Origin: an uncultured Granulosicoccus sp. | GTDB taxonomy: Bacteria; Pseudomonadota; Gammaproteobacteria; Granulosicoccales; Granulosicoccaceae | Assembly: GCA_947495035.1 (NCBI GenBank) | Contig: CANLXI010000018.1 | Location: 82,648-146,647, forward strand | Direction of reading: 5' to 3' | Length of the DNA stretch: 64,000 nt | In this document: positions 17,358 through 26,041 of the stretch, piece after piece | How the letters are laid out: every line of letters begins with the position of its first letter | Numbering within the stretch: position 1 is the stretch's first letter | Program-made: the position numbers and the translations under genes | Notes under the pieces: generated by a model | Seen by the model: only the letters and a program-made list of their open reading frames with translations | Database searches by the model: none | What the model was told of the DNA's origin: nothing

Positions 17358-17831
17358 GTGGCAATTGAAATCGAACGCAAGTTCCTGGTGACTCGACGAC
17401 CGGAGGCCGAGCTGCAACAGGCACTGGTCGAACAGATTCAACAGGGTTATCTCATTCGGGAAGCGGAACGGGAAGTCAGAATCAGACGCAAGGGAGACCT
17501 GTTCTACCTGACTGAAAAGAAGGGATCGGGCATGAGTCGGGACGAGCACGAGATTCTCATCACCGAACAGATGTTCGACGCCCTGTGGCCCCTGACCAGA
17601 GGCATGCAGCTTGCCAAGGCTCGCAGTACCTTCATCCTGGATGAGCATCGACTGGAACTCGACATCTATCAAGGTGAACTCGAACCCCTGATGATTCTCG
17701 AAACCGAGTTCACCTCGGAGGAACAGGCTCTGGCCTGGTCTCCTCCCTGGTTTGCCGGCCCGGAAGTCACCGGAGACAAGCGTTACAAGAACGCTCAACT
17801 GGCTACGGAAGGGAAACCGGACAATGGGTAA
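17358..17831 (+). CDS. CYTH domain (triphosphate tunnel metalloenzyme family) protein
   Basis: 157 residues from a GTG behind a strong GGGAGG site. It opens with the CYTH signature IEIERKFLV (E4, E6, K8). Barrel strands follow with the charged pairs expected inside the tunnel: EVRIRRKGDLFYLTEKKG, HEILITEQMFDALWP, LELDIYQGELEPLMILETEF. Short stand-alone members of this type hydrolyse tripolyphosphate or other triphosphates with Mg2+ or Mn2+. Position in the operon with CHAD, ParA and Nudix genes suggests action on inorganic polyphosphate or its short chains. It overlaps the following gene by eight bases. Confidence 0.9.
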   Translation: MAIEIERKFLVTRRPEAELQQALVEQIQQGYLIREAEREVRIRRKGDLFYLTEKKGSGMSRDEHEILITEQMFDALWPLTRGMQLAKARSTFILDEHRLELDIYQGELEPLMILETEFTSEEQALAWSPPWFAGPEVTGDKRYKNAQLATEGKPDNG

Positions 17832-18255
17832 GAAACATCAGAAGCTGAAAAAGAGAGTCGCCGTACTCCCAGTTCTGATGAAGAAATGCAGGAAAAACAA
17901 GAAGCGGAAGAAGAAGTGCAAGATCTACCTGATTACCAGTCGAGCGCACTCGCATTGGATCATCCCGACCGGAAAACTGGAAAAGAATCTGAGTAACCGA
18001 CGAGTCGCCTTGCTCGAGGCCTTTGAAGAGGCCGGCGTCCTCGGCAAACTGGATGAACAGTTCAGGATCCAGGTTCTGCTGCGGCGCCCTCACTGCAAGA
18101 AGAAACGCAAGACCATCGTATTTCTGCTCTACGTCAATCGTATATTGAACCACTGGCCGGAGGAGCGTGAACGCAAACGCAAGGCGGTCAGCATCCAGAG
18201 TTACATCAAGACAGTGTCGGACAAGAAACTGAAGAAAAAGCTGCTGACCCTATGA
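17824..18255 (+). CDS. lysine-rich Nudix-fold protein with altered Nudix box
   Basis: 143 residues, extremely rich in Lys and Arg (for example KKCRKNKKRKKKCK near residue 20). The segment HWIIPTGKLEKN at about 44-55 followed by LLEAFEEAGVLG at 63-74 matches the diphosphoinositol-polyphosphate phosphohydrolase type of Nudix protein. In the box G50-x5-E-x7-R-E-x-x-E-E-x-G the first Glu is Leu56 and the Arg is Leu64, while the metal ligands E65, E68 and E69 remain. It may hydrolyse or merely bind polyphosphate-like chains, the basic surface fitting such a ligand. ATG overlaps the end of the CYTH gene. It is the last gene of the operon. Confidence 0.8.
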   Translation: MGKKHQKLKKRVAVLPVLMKKCRKNKKRKKKCKIYLITSRAHSHWIIPTGKLEKNLSNRRVALLEAFEEAGVLGKLDEQFRIQVLLRRPHCKKKRKTIVFLLYVNRILNHWPEERERKRKAVSIQSYIKTVSDKKLKKKLLTL

Positions 18256-18427
18256 GATCTGCGTCGGGTTGTGGCCCACCGGAAACGGCATGATCTCCTG
18301 TCGGGTTTCGGCAAGGTTCCATCGCTCAGGATAACTCGATCAAGGTTCCGGCACTACAACCAGTTCTTCCTGTTACACAGCGGGAACCGCTCCTAAAGCA
18401 CCCTGAGCAGACTGCCGTTAGGCCACA

Positions 18428-20458
18428 ATGAGCAACGGAATCCGACTGGCGCTTGCGAGCTTGTACGGCGTCAGCAAATCATTCAAGGCCAATACCCAGC
18501 CCCGATCGCTCTGGTGGTCGGTGCCGGGGTGGGCGTGCGCTTGTGCATTGCTGCTGTTCGTGGCCACCCATGCCATGCAACTGTCGGAAGAGCGCCTTCT
18601 GACGCAGGACGCCGAACACACGGCTCTGCAATACGCCGATTTCATCGCGCAGATCGTGCCTGATCTGGACCGTCTGTTCGCTCATGGGGAATTGAGCGCA
18701 CAGGCGCAGGAAGTGTTGCAACGCAATACGCGACTGGGTGACGTGTTTCGCTACAAACTGTTCGATTCCAATGGCCAGCTGTTGCTGACATCCGATGAGA
18801 TCGACTCGCTGAAGCCGCTCACGGCAACGTCCACGGTACAGCTCGTGACCCAGCCTCATGACACCGGCAACCCCTACGTCAGTGATATCGTGCTGGGTGG
18901 CAAGAACCATATCGAGCTGGCCGATGGCCGTGCAAAACCTGACAGACCCGATCTCTATTCCGAAGCCTACGTGCCGCTTGCAGGCCCTGATGGCATTCTT
19001 GGCGTTATCGAAGTCTATGTCGACCAGAGCGCCCGGCAACTGCGTATTGCATCAGCATTCACCAGAATCGTCACCACGGTCATCGGCCTGTTTCTGCTGG
19101 GCGTGCTGGGTCTGGCCTGGCAGATCTGGCAACGCCAGTCAGACCGCCGACGCGATGAGGAAAAAATCCGCTATCTGGCCGAGCATGATGTCCTGTCCGG
19201 AGCGCTGAACCGAGCCAGTTTCGAAAGTGTGCTTGTCGCCACTGCGCGGGCCGCAGAGGTATCAGGGGAAGGCTTTGCCATCCACTGCATCGATCTCGAT
19301 CGATTCAAGGAGATCAACGATACGCTGGGGCATTCGGCTGGCGACGAAGTATTGCGCGGTGTGGCATCCAGGCTGACCGCCCTGCACCGACCGGGGGATG
19401 TCCTGGCAAGGCTCGGCGGTGACGAATTCGCCATCCTGCAGGCCGCTCTGAACAGCCCTCGAGATGTAGAAGCCCACGGACGTCGCATTGTCAAGGCGCT
19501 GTCCCGCCCCATGGATGTCGCAGGCAACAGAGTTCCCTGCGGTGCCAGTGTCGGTGCCGCCTGTTTCGGTATCGACGCCACTGAAATCAGCGACCTGTTG
19601 CACAAGGCCGATCTGGCGATGTATCGGTCCAAGACATCCGGGCGCGGGCGCTTCAGCTTCTATGACGAAACACTGGATCAGGAGCTCGAGGAACGTCGCC
19701 TGCTGAGCATCGACCTCCGCACTGCGCTTGCCGATGAAGCACTCAGCTTGCATTACCAACCATTGTTCGATGCATCCGGCAGTGATCGGGCTGTTGGTTA
19801 CGAGGCCCTGATGCGCTGGCATCACCCGGTTCGTGGCAACGTCCCGCCATCGGTGTTCATCCCTCTGGCAGAAGAGTGTGGAGAAATCGTCGCGCTGGGC
19901 ACCTGGGCCATCAAGCAGGCCTGCCGTGATGCGGCCCAGTGGAACGATCATGCCCGCGTTGCAGTCAACCTCTCCGCTGCACAGTTCCACGCAGACACCG
20001 CGGATGTCGTTGGTATCGTGGAAAATGCCCTTTCATCGACGGGTCTGGCCCCGCAACGACTCGAACTGGAAATCACTGAATCACTGCTGATCAGTGACCC
20101 GGAGAAGGTGCTCGACAGCCTCAACCGGCTGTCCGGACTGGGCGTACGGATTGCCATGGACGATTTCGGTACGGGTTACTCCAGCCTTTCCTATCTGTGG
20201 CGATTTCCGTTCAACAAGGTCAAGATCGACAGAGCCTTCGTCAACGAATTGGAAAGCGAAGGCAAGGTCTCACTGGTCGTCGCATCAATCATCACGCTGG
20301 CTCACTCGCTGGGCATGCGAGTCAATGCGGAAGGCGTGGAAACAGAACAGCAACGAAACGCGCTGCGTGAACTCGGCTGCGATGAGTTGCAGGGATTTCT
20401 GCTGGGACGACCAGAACCACTGGACAACGATAGCGAAAACGAGCAAAAGGCCGCCTGA
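18428..20458 (+). CDS. membrane-bound GGDEF-EAL protein (diguanylate cyclase/phosphodiesterase)
   Basis: 676 residues. Two membrane helices (about 33-53 and 214-236) flank a periplasmic sensor domain of about 160 residues. Then come a GGDEF domain with intact ARLGGDEFAIL at about 330 and an EAL domain with intact GYEALMRWHHP at about 457, NLSAAQF, ITESLLI and MDDFGTGYSSL. Both catalytic motifs are complete, so it can in principle make and break cyclic di-GMP, with direction set by the sensor. It is separated from the Nudix gene by 172 bp and is probably an independent unit. Confidence 0.94.
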   Translation: MSNGIRLALASLYGVSKSFKANTQPRSLWWSVPGWACACALLLFVATHAMQLSEERLLTQDAEHTALQYADFIAQIVPDLDRLFAHGELSAQAQEVLQRNTRLGDVFRYKLFDSNGQLLLTSDEIDSLKPLTATSTVQLVTQPHDTGNPYVSDIVLGGKNHIELADGRAKPDRPDLYSEAYVPLAGPDGILGVIEVYVDQSARQLRIASAFTRIVTTVIGLFLLGVLGLAWQIWQRQSDRRRDEEKIRYLAEHDVLSGALNRASFESVLVATARAAEVSGEGFAIHCIDLDRFKEINDTLGHSAGDEVLRGVASRLTALHRPGDVLARLGGDEFAILQAALNSPRDVEAHGRRIVKALSRPMDVAGNRVPCGASVGAACFGIDATEISDLLHKADLAMYRSKTSGRGRFSFYDETLDQELEERRLLSIDLRTALADEALSLHYQPLFDASGSDRAVGYEALMRWHHPVRGNVPPSVFIPLAEECGEIVALGTWAIKQACRDAAQWNDHARVAVNLSAAQFHADTADVVGIVENALSSTGLAPQRLELEITESLLISDPEKVLDSLNRLSGLGVRIAMDDFGTGYSSLSYLWRFPFNKVKIDRAFVNELESEGKVSLVVASIITLAHSLGMRVNAEGVETEQQRNALRELGCDELQGFLLGRPEPLDNDSENEQKAA

Positions 20459-20566
20459 GTCGAATCGCGGGAATCCTCAATTGCAGGCAAGCCACTGGTA
20501 AACTGCGCGCAGTCAGGATCCTCTCCTGAGCAGCAGGCTTTCACCGTGGTACCAAAGGCAAACTCC

Positions 20567-20857
20567 ATGATCAGGCATATCGTTTTCTTCACCGCCAAAC
20601 GCAAGGAAGACTTGCAGGCAATATACGACGGACTTTCACTGCTGAAGGAAATTCCCGATTGCCTGCATTTCGAAGTCGGCGTGAATACACGAGAGGATCC
20701 GATTTCCCAGAGCAAACCGGATTTCGTGGTGTATGGCGAATTCGAATCGGATGCGCAGCTGACAGCGTTCAAGCAACACGTCAATTACCAACGTTCGATA
20801 GAGCTTGTCAGACCGCTCAGAGACATGCGTATCGCGGCCGACTTCGATGCGGCCTGA
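20567..20857 (+). CDS. Dabb (dimeric alpha-beta barrel) domain protein
   Basis: 96 residues from the ATG at 20567, which gives the usual family opening MIRHIVFFTAK; a GTG seven codons upstream is possible. FEVGVNTREDPISQSKPDFVVYGEFESDAQLTAF and a final MRIAADF are typical of the stress-responsive A/B barrel family. These small cytoplasmic dimers range from plant stress proteins to polyketide cyclases. No substrate can be assigned here. It lies tail to tail with the monooxygenase operon. Confidence 0.8.
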   Translation: MIRHIVFFTAKRKEDLQAIYDGLSLLKEIPDCLHFEVGVNTREDPISQSKPDFVVYGEFESDAQLTAFKQHVNYQRSIELVRPLRDMRIAADFDAA

Positions 20858-21019
20858 AAGAGGCAGAACACTCGTCGAGCACAGCGCAGTCACATCATGA
20901 CCGCTGATCGGCATCACACCGACACGACATCGGCACGCTGGTAGCACGACTTCCTTCGCCCCACCGGCAAACGGCACATGGCCGCTGCCGGCAGGTTTCT
21001 GCGGTATCTCGTCAGCGCA

Positions 21020-22588
21020 TCAGATCGATTTTGACTTCATCGCTTCGGCAATGTAATCCGCCTGCCGAATCGCCAGGCTGACGATCGTCAGTGTCGGATT
21101 TTCCGCAGCCCCTGTGGTGAACTGACTGCCATCTGACACAAACAGATTATCGATGTCGTGTGACTGACCGAACTTGTTGACCACACCAAGGGCAGGATCG
21201 GCGCTCATGCGGTTGGTCCCGAGATTATGCGTGGATGGATACGGAGGTGTGGGGTAGGTTTGCGTGGCGCCGACGGAATCGTACAGTTCCATCCCCTTCC
21301 TGTAGGCATAGTCACGCATCGCAATATCGTTCGGATGGTCGTCGAAATTGACATTGGCCACCGGCATGCCGAACTGATCCTTGGTATCCGACAGGGTCAC
21401 CGCATTGCTCTCCTGCGGCATGTCTTCACCAACCAGCCACATGCCCGCCATGTTCTCGTAACTATCCATGGCGGCGGTGAATTCCCGTCCCCAGGCACCC
21501 GGATTCAGGAAGGCGGCCATGAACGGCACACCCAGAGAGAGCGTTTCCATCTCGAAACCGCCGACAAACCCGCGGCTGGGATCAAGTCGAGCCTCGTCGG
21601 AGATGATCCCTGCCATGGTGGTTCCACGATACATGTGGACGGGTTTGTCGAACACGGCATAGACCGAACCTGTCATGTGACGCATGTAGTTCTTGCCGAC
21701 CTGACCAGAGGAATTCGCCAGGCCATCCGGAAACATGGATGATGCGGAATTGAGCAGCAATCTCGGGCTTTCTATCGAATTGCCCGCCACACAGACGACC
21801 CTTGCCTTCTGCAATTGCTGATTACCATCGGCATCCTGGTACAGCACACCACTGACCTTGCCGTTGTCATCGTGTTCGATTTTCAGGACATGCGCCTGCT
21901 CTCGCACTTCCAGTTTGCCCGTTGCTTCCCCCTTGGGAATCTCGGTGTAGGCGGTTGACCACTTGGCTCCCATCTTGCAGCCCTGGAAGCAGAATCCCAA
22001 CTGGCGGCAGGCGGCACGATCATCGCGCGGCTCGGAATTGATGGCCATGCGCCCTGAGTGACATTCCTTGTAGCCCAGTTTGTCCGCACCGGCTTTCATC
22101 ACCTTGAAATTGTTGTTGCCGGGCAACCCGGGAATATCGTTGGTTCGCGTCACCCCCATCTTGTCTTCGGCCTTGGCATAGTAGGGCTCGAGCTCTTGCA
22201 GGGTGACCGGCCAGTCAAGCAGATTGGCGCCAGCGACATCACCGTATTCCGTTTTCGCTCTGAATTCGTGATCCTGAATGCGCAGGGACGCGCCTGCCCA
22301 GTGCACGGTGGAGCCGCCCACCGCCTTCACGATCCAGGCCGGCAGATTGGCAAAATCCCTGGAGACTCGCCAACTTCCGGAGGTAGTGCGCATATCGGTC
22401 CAGGCCAGTTGCCCGAAGCTTGCCCACTCATCGTTGATGTAATCTGCCGGCAGGTGTCGTGCCCCGGCCTCCAGGGCAACAACATCGATTCCTTTCTGTG
22501 CCAGTTCGTTTGCCAGGGTACCGCCACCGGCACCCGTACCAATAATGACGACAACACTGTCATCATCTAGATCATATGGAGCTGTCAT
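21020..22588 (-). CDS. GMC family FAD-dependent alcohol/sugar dehydrogenase, large subunit
   Basis: 522 residues. The N-terminal Rossmann motif VVIIGTGAGGGTLANELAQKGIDVVALEAG binds FAD. SGRMAINSEPRDDRAACRQLGFCFQGCKMGAKWS is the Cys-rich patch typical of membrane-associated gluconate/fructose/sorbitol dehydrogenase alpha subunits. The C-terminal LGTNRMSADPALGVVNKFGQSHDIDNLFVSDGS with TGAAENPTLTIVSLAIRQADYI holds the catalytic His/Asn region. Last gene of the monooxygenase operon. With the downstream-numbered neighbour (22683-23267) as gamma subunit, it likely oxidises the alcohol made by the monooxygenase. The usual cytochrome c subunit is absent here. Confidence 0.9.
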   Translation of the reverse strand: MTAPYDLDDDSVVVIIGTGAGGGTLANELAQKGIDVVALEAGARHLPADYINDEWASFGQLAWTDMRTTSGSWRVSRDFANLPAWIVKAVGGSTVHWAGASLRIQDHEFRAKTEYGDVAGANLLDWPVTLQELEPYYAKAEDKMGVTRTNDIPGLPGNNNFKVMKAGADKLGYKECHSGRMAINSEPRDDRAACRQLGFCFQGCKMGAKWSTAYTEIPKGEATGKLEVREQAHVLKIEHDDNGKVSGVLYQDADGNQQLQKARVVCVAGNSIESPRLLLNSASSMFPDGLANSSGQVGKNYMRHMTGSVYAVFDKPVHMYRGTTMAGIISDEARLDPSRGFVGGFEMETLSLGVPFMAAFLNPGAWGREFTAAMDSYENMAGMWLVGEDMPQESNAVTLSDTKDQFGMPVANVNFDDHPNDIAMRDYAYRKGMELYDSVGATQTYPTPPYPSTHNLGTNRMSADPALGVVNKFGQSHDIDNLFVSDGSQFTTGAAENPTLTIVSLAIRQADYIAEAMKSKSI

Positions 22589-22682
22589 GTTCTGTGTTCT
22601 CTAGGTCAGGTTGGAGTATCGGGTTGCGTTTCGCTGGACCCGTTGCATGTCAGTGAAAAGTTCTGTCCGGCGTCCGCCGCCT

Positions 22683-23267
22683 TCACAGCCAGTTCACATC
22701 ATCAAAGCCACGCGCCAGATAACCTCCCTTTTCAAACGAAGATCCTTCATAGCCCAGAATCGACCAGACTTCCGGCTGGTTGTACAGACTCACTACAAGT
22801 CCGCCCCGGATATTCTGAAAGAAGGCCTCTCCCTCCATGGCTTCCAGAATGGCTACTCGGTCCTTTTCCCAACCAACGCCCACATACGATTCATGTCCAC
22901 CGGATCTGGCCATTTCATTCAGTCCGGCGATTCCGGATTCGATCAAGGCCTTGTAGTCTGCATCTTCCGCCGCCCTGGCATCATGCCCCTTCACCGCGAC
23001 CGCGTAGAGCTCGTCGCCGAACCGGTCGTGCGGATAGATATCTCTTGCCATCTGCACCAACGTTGCCATCACCTCGGGTGACAAGGCCTTGGTTTCCAGC
23101 GCCCAGGCCGCATTACTGGCGGCAAGAAAACCATTACCCAGCATCAGGCTGCCGCTGATGCCCAATCCTCTCTTCAGCAGCTGTCGGCGTGTCATCTTTC
23201 CGGCCGTTGGGGCGTTTACACGGACAAACTGCATGGTCTGACTATCAGGTATACCCACCATCTTCAC
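22683..23267 (-). CDS. gluconate 2-dehydrogenase subunit 3 family protein
   Basis: 194 residues with a twin-arginine signal (MTRRQLLKRGLGISGSLMLGNGFL, about 24-46) and the family core MVQMARDIYPHDRFGDELYAVAV, with LVVSLYNQPEVWSILGYEGSSFEKGGYLARGFDDVNWL at the C terminus. Such subunits escort the GMC large subunit through the Tat pathway to the periplasm and are needed for its activity. It is co-transcribed with the GMC gene 94 bp away, so alcohol oxidation probably occurs on the periplasmic side. Confidence 0.88.
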   Translation of the reverse strand: MKMVGIPDSQTMQFVRVNAPTAGKMTRRQLLKRGLGISGSLMLGNGFLAASNAAWALETKALSPEVMATLVQMARDIYPHDRFGDELYAVAVKGHDARAAEDADYKALIESGIAGLNEMARSGGHESYVGVGWEKDRVAILEAMEGEAFFQNIRGGLVVSLYNQPEVWSILGYEGSSFEKGGYLARGFDDVNWL

Positions 23268-23294
23268 TCCTCCTGTTGTTATCGGTATTGCGCT

Positions 23295-23690
23295 CTACTT
23301 GAAACGACCATGACGCTGCAGGACTTCGATGTCATAGCCATCGGGATCCTTGATGAAGAAGAACCGGGCCAATAGTGCACCTTCATGATCGAAGTCAACG
23401 ATGTCCCGAGGCGTCATGTCCAGGCTCTTCAGGCGCGCGTGCTCGGCATCCAGATCATCCACGCTGACAGCCAGATGACCATAACCATTGCCCAATTCAT
23501 ATGGCACTTTCTGCCCCTTGTTCACGGTCAGTTCGAGTTCGAAATCGGTCTCCTCACTTCTCAGATATACCAATGTGAAGGTGTCAAAGTCCAGCCTGTC
23601 GAAAACCGTCAGACCGAATGCCTGCGAATAGAAGTCCAGTGATCGCTGCTCATCCAGCACGCGAATCATGGAATGAATTGCCTTTGCCAT
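23295..23690 (-). CDS. gloA: glyoxalase I-like protein (lactoylglutathione lyase, VOC family)
   Basis: 131 residues with the paired beta-alpha-beta-beta-beta modules of the VOC fold. The four metal ligands of GloA line up: H6, E53, H72, E122, the last in the terminal DGYDIEVLQ. GloA converts the hemithioacetal of methylglyoxal and glutathione to lactoylglutathione. Presence inside the monooxygenase operon fits a pathway in which propane is oxidised through acetone and acetol to methylglyoxal, though this flow is inference. Replacement of a second GloA elsewhere cannot be judged. Confidence 0.88.
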   Translation of the reverse strand: MAKAIHSMIRVLDEQRSLDFYSQAFGLTVFDRLDFDTFTLVYLRSEETDFELELTVNKGQKVPYELGNGYGHLAVSVDDLDAEHARLKSLDMTPRDIVDFDHEGALLARFFFIKDPDGYDIEVLQRHGRFK

Positions 23691-23785
23691 GAATAGTCTC
23701 TGTTGAACGGACAGTCTCCCGTCCGCACTTGCATTCTGCGCAGTACCGACTGGCCTGCGCGCCTGATGGAGTCAGCCAGCCCTAC

Positions 23786-25423
23786 TCAGGGACGGCCCAG
23801 CAACTCCGCTCCGCCACCCAGCGCTGGCCCCGCCGTGGGATCGGCCTCACCTTCCTCAAGATCAGCAATCAGTGTCTCGGTGGTCAGTATCAGAGTGGCT
23901 ACCGAGGCCGCATTGAGAAGAGCGCTGCTGGTCACTCTGACCGGGTCGATGATGCCGGCAGCAAACATATCGACGAATTCACCTGTGCTTGCATCGTATC
24001 CCTGCCCCGATGCTGCGTTTGCCACTTCGGCCATCACCGATTCAGAATCGGCTCCGGCATTGAAGGCAATTCTTTCGAGTGGACGCGTCAGGACGGAATG
24101 CAACAGATCGATGCCGGTTCGTACATCACCCGTATGGCTCGACAGAGCATCTTTCAGCACGCCACCAATCTGTGCCAGAGCCGTTCCACCTCCTGCCACC
24201 ACACCATCCTCGGCAGCGGCCTGAACCGCGCATAGCGAATCCTCGATCAGTTGGATCTTGCGCTTCTGTTCTACCGGTGTGAATCCGCCAACGCTGATGA
24301 CGGCCATGCCACCTGACAACCTGGACAACCGCTCGCGCAACTTGTCCTGATCGATATTCGGTGGTGCTGCATCGTGCTGGCGCTGGACCTGCGCACGCCG
24401 TGCCTTGATGCTCGAGGCATCACCATTGCCTCTGACAATGCTGGTAAACGAGGAACTTGCGATAACTCGGTCCGCGCCACCGAGTTGCGCCAGTGTGACA
24501 TCGCCGACCTTCCTGCCGAGGTCTCTGGCGATGACCTCGCCACCCGTCAGTATCGCAAGGTCATCCATCATGGCAGTACGCCAGTGGCCGTATTCCGGCG
24601 GATGAATGACCAGGTATTTTCCTGCACCGCCATTGTCCATCAGGGAGACGATCACCGAGGGCGCTATCTCCTCGGCGATGATCAGCAGCGGCCGACCTTC
24701 CTGGTGAGCGATTTCCCTGGCCCTGTACAGATCATCGGGATCCAGTATCTTGTGATTGGTCATGAGAATCAGGGGGTTCTCCAGCACCGCTTCCATCTTC
24801 TCTTCATCCGTCACCATGTGATGAGACAGATAGCCCCGGTCAAAGGACATCCCTTCAACCACATCCAGTGTGGTATCCACCGTCACGGAGTAATCGGCAC
24901 TGATGACCCCCTCCCGGCCCACCTGTCGATAGGCCTCGGCAACCAGAGCACCCAGATCCGGATCGGTTGCCGCGACCCTTGCCACCGCACTCAGGTAGTC
25001 CGGGTTGTCGTCACAGGCTCGAGCGGTTCCCGCCAGTTCGCCAACGACCAGCTTGACCGCAATATCGATACCTTTGCACAGATCCACCGGTCTGACGCTG
25101 CCGTCGGCAACAAGCACACCTTTCTGTATCAGTGCATTGGCCAGAACCATGGCCGTGGTCGTGCCATCGCCAGCCACTTCATTGGTCTGCATGGAGACCT
25201 CTCTGACGACCTGTGCCCCCATGTTCTCGAACCTGTCAGACAGTTCGATTTCTGCAGCGATGGAGACGCCGTCACGGGTGATCACGGGTGTCCCTATGGG
25301 ACGATCCACCATGGCATTGAGCCCCTTGGGCCCCAGTGTCGGCTCGACTGACGCTGCCAGTTGCGCTACCCCTTTTGCAAGTGCACGCCGTGCGTCGGAG
25401 CCGTGAAGAAGTAACTTTGCCAT
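23786..25423 (-). CDS. divergent GroEL-type chaperonin of the monooxygenase operon
   Basis: 545 residues, full chaperonin length. ATP-binding GDGTTTAMVLANALI, LGPKGLNAMVDRPIGTPVITRDG and FDRGYLSHHMVTDEEKMEAVLENPLILMTNHKI are present, but many apical residues differ from housekeeping GroEL. The tail ends GPALGGGAELLGRP without the usual GGM repeats, and no groES accompanies it. Propane monooxygenase clusters (prm/mim) carry such a dedicated GroEL (MimG), needed to fold the hydroxylase alpha subunit. A strong hairpin lies between it and the coupling-protein gene upstream. Confidence 0.93.
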   Translation of the reverse strand: MAKLLLHGSDARRALAKGVAQLAASVEPTLGPKGLNAMVDRPIGTPVITRDGVSIAAEIELSDRFENMGAQVVREVSMQTNEVAGDGTTTAMVLANALIQKGVLVADGSVRPVDLCKGIDIAVKLVVGELAGTARACDDNPDYLSAVARVAATDPDLGALVAEAYRQVGREGVISADYSVTVDTTLDVVEGMSFDRGYLSHHMVTDEEKMEAVLENPLILMTNHKILDPDDLYRAREIAHQEGRPLLIIAEEIAPSVIVSLMDNGGAGKYLVIHPPEYGHWRTAMMDDLAILTGGEVIARDLGRKVGDVTLAQLGGADRVIASSSFTSIVRGNGDASSIKARRAQVQRQHDAAPPNIDQDKLRERLSRLSGGMAVISVGGFTPVEQKRKIQLIEDSLCAVQAAAEDGVVAGGGTALAQIGGVLKDALSSHTGDVRTGIDLLHSVLTRPLERIAFNAGADSESVMAEVANAASGQGYDASTGEFVDMFAAGIIDPVRVTSSALLNAASVATLILTTETLIADLEEGEADPTAGPALGGGAELLGRP

Positions 25424-25524
25424 ACAATTCTATAATCCTTGAAGGTTCTGGAACGATCGGGCAATTTCCGGGTGAGTGGTCGGCACCGACCCGGACGCCC
25501 TCGAAGTCTGCGGGCAGTACGGAC

Positions 25525-25565
25525 CTTCCGCCCGGCGGGATTCGGAATCTTCCCCGCCGGGGAAG
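25525..25565 (-). promoter_or_regulatory. strong intercistronic hairpin between coupling protein and GroEL genes
   Basis: CCCGGCGGG (25531-25539) pairs perfectly with CCCGCCGGG (25553-25561), extended by CTTC/GAAG after a two-base bulge. It sits in the 229-bp gap of an otherwise compact operon. No T-run follows on the minus strand, so it more likely protects the upstream mRNA from decay or lowers read-through than terminates fully. Confidence 0.6.
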
Positions 25566-25652
25566 TATTCCGGACTTGCCTTATGCACGAAAGGTCCGAC
25601 TCCTGTCTTCAACCCTGTGGGTTGTGTCCTCGACTCGGTGCAGCACTGAGAG

Positions 25653-26024
25653 TCATTCGATGTACTCGAACATGTCCTCCATGTTGCCGTAGAGAATGAT
25701 GGTGTTCTCATCCACTCTCACCATGCGCCCATAATGCGTGGAGGTGTTGACTTCGAAGGTTTCTGCGGTCATCTCCCGACCGAGGAATTCGCTGATCTCA
25801 TCCATCTTGAACACCAGCTTGCCCTCTCCATCAACACGAATCGTCGCCGGGTTATGGGTGATGGTGACATTCGGATCTTCATCCATGAATTCGGCAATGG
25901 CACGAGCCTCCACCGAGTCATTCATGGTCACACCGCATTGATGCGAAATCGTCTGATCAAACTTGATGTCCTTCATCGACTTGAAGACATTCTGGTTTGT
26001 CGAATTACGCGCTGTCTCTGACAT
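25653..26024 (-). CDS. prmD: propane/alkane monooxygenase coupling protein (MmoB/DmpM family)
   Basis: 123 residues. The family core GVTMNDSVEARAIAEFMDEDPNVTITHNPATIRVDGEGKLVFKMDEISEFLGREM is plain, and it ends GRMVRVDENTIILYGNMEDMFEYIE. This cofactor-free effector docks on the hydroxylase and is needed for efficient coupling of NADH use to hydroxylation. A GGAG site stands before the ATG. It follows the hydroxylase beta gene by 17 bp. Confidence 0.94.
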   Translation of the reverse strand: MSETARNSTNQNVFKSMKDIKFDQTISHQCGVTMNDSVEARAIAEFMDEDPNVTITHNPATIRVDGEGKLVFKMDEISEFLGREMTAETFEVNTSTHYGRMVRVDENTIILYGNMEDMFEYIE

Positions 26025-26041
26025 GGGAATACTCCGTGGAT

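Noticed and set aside
22643..25406. Long plus-strand frames opposite the prm operon genes
   Set aside because: They are shadows of GMC, gamma-subunit and GroEL genes, which have full family motifs on the minus strand.
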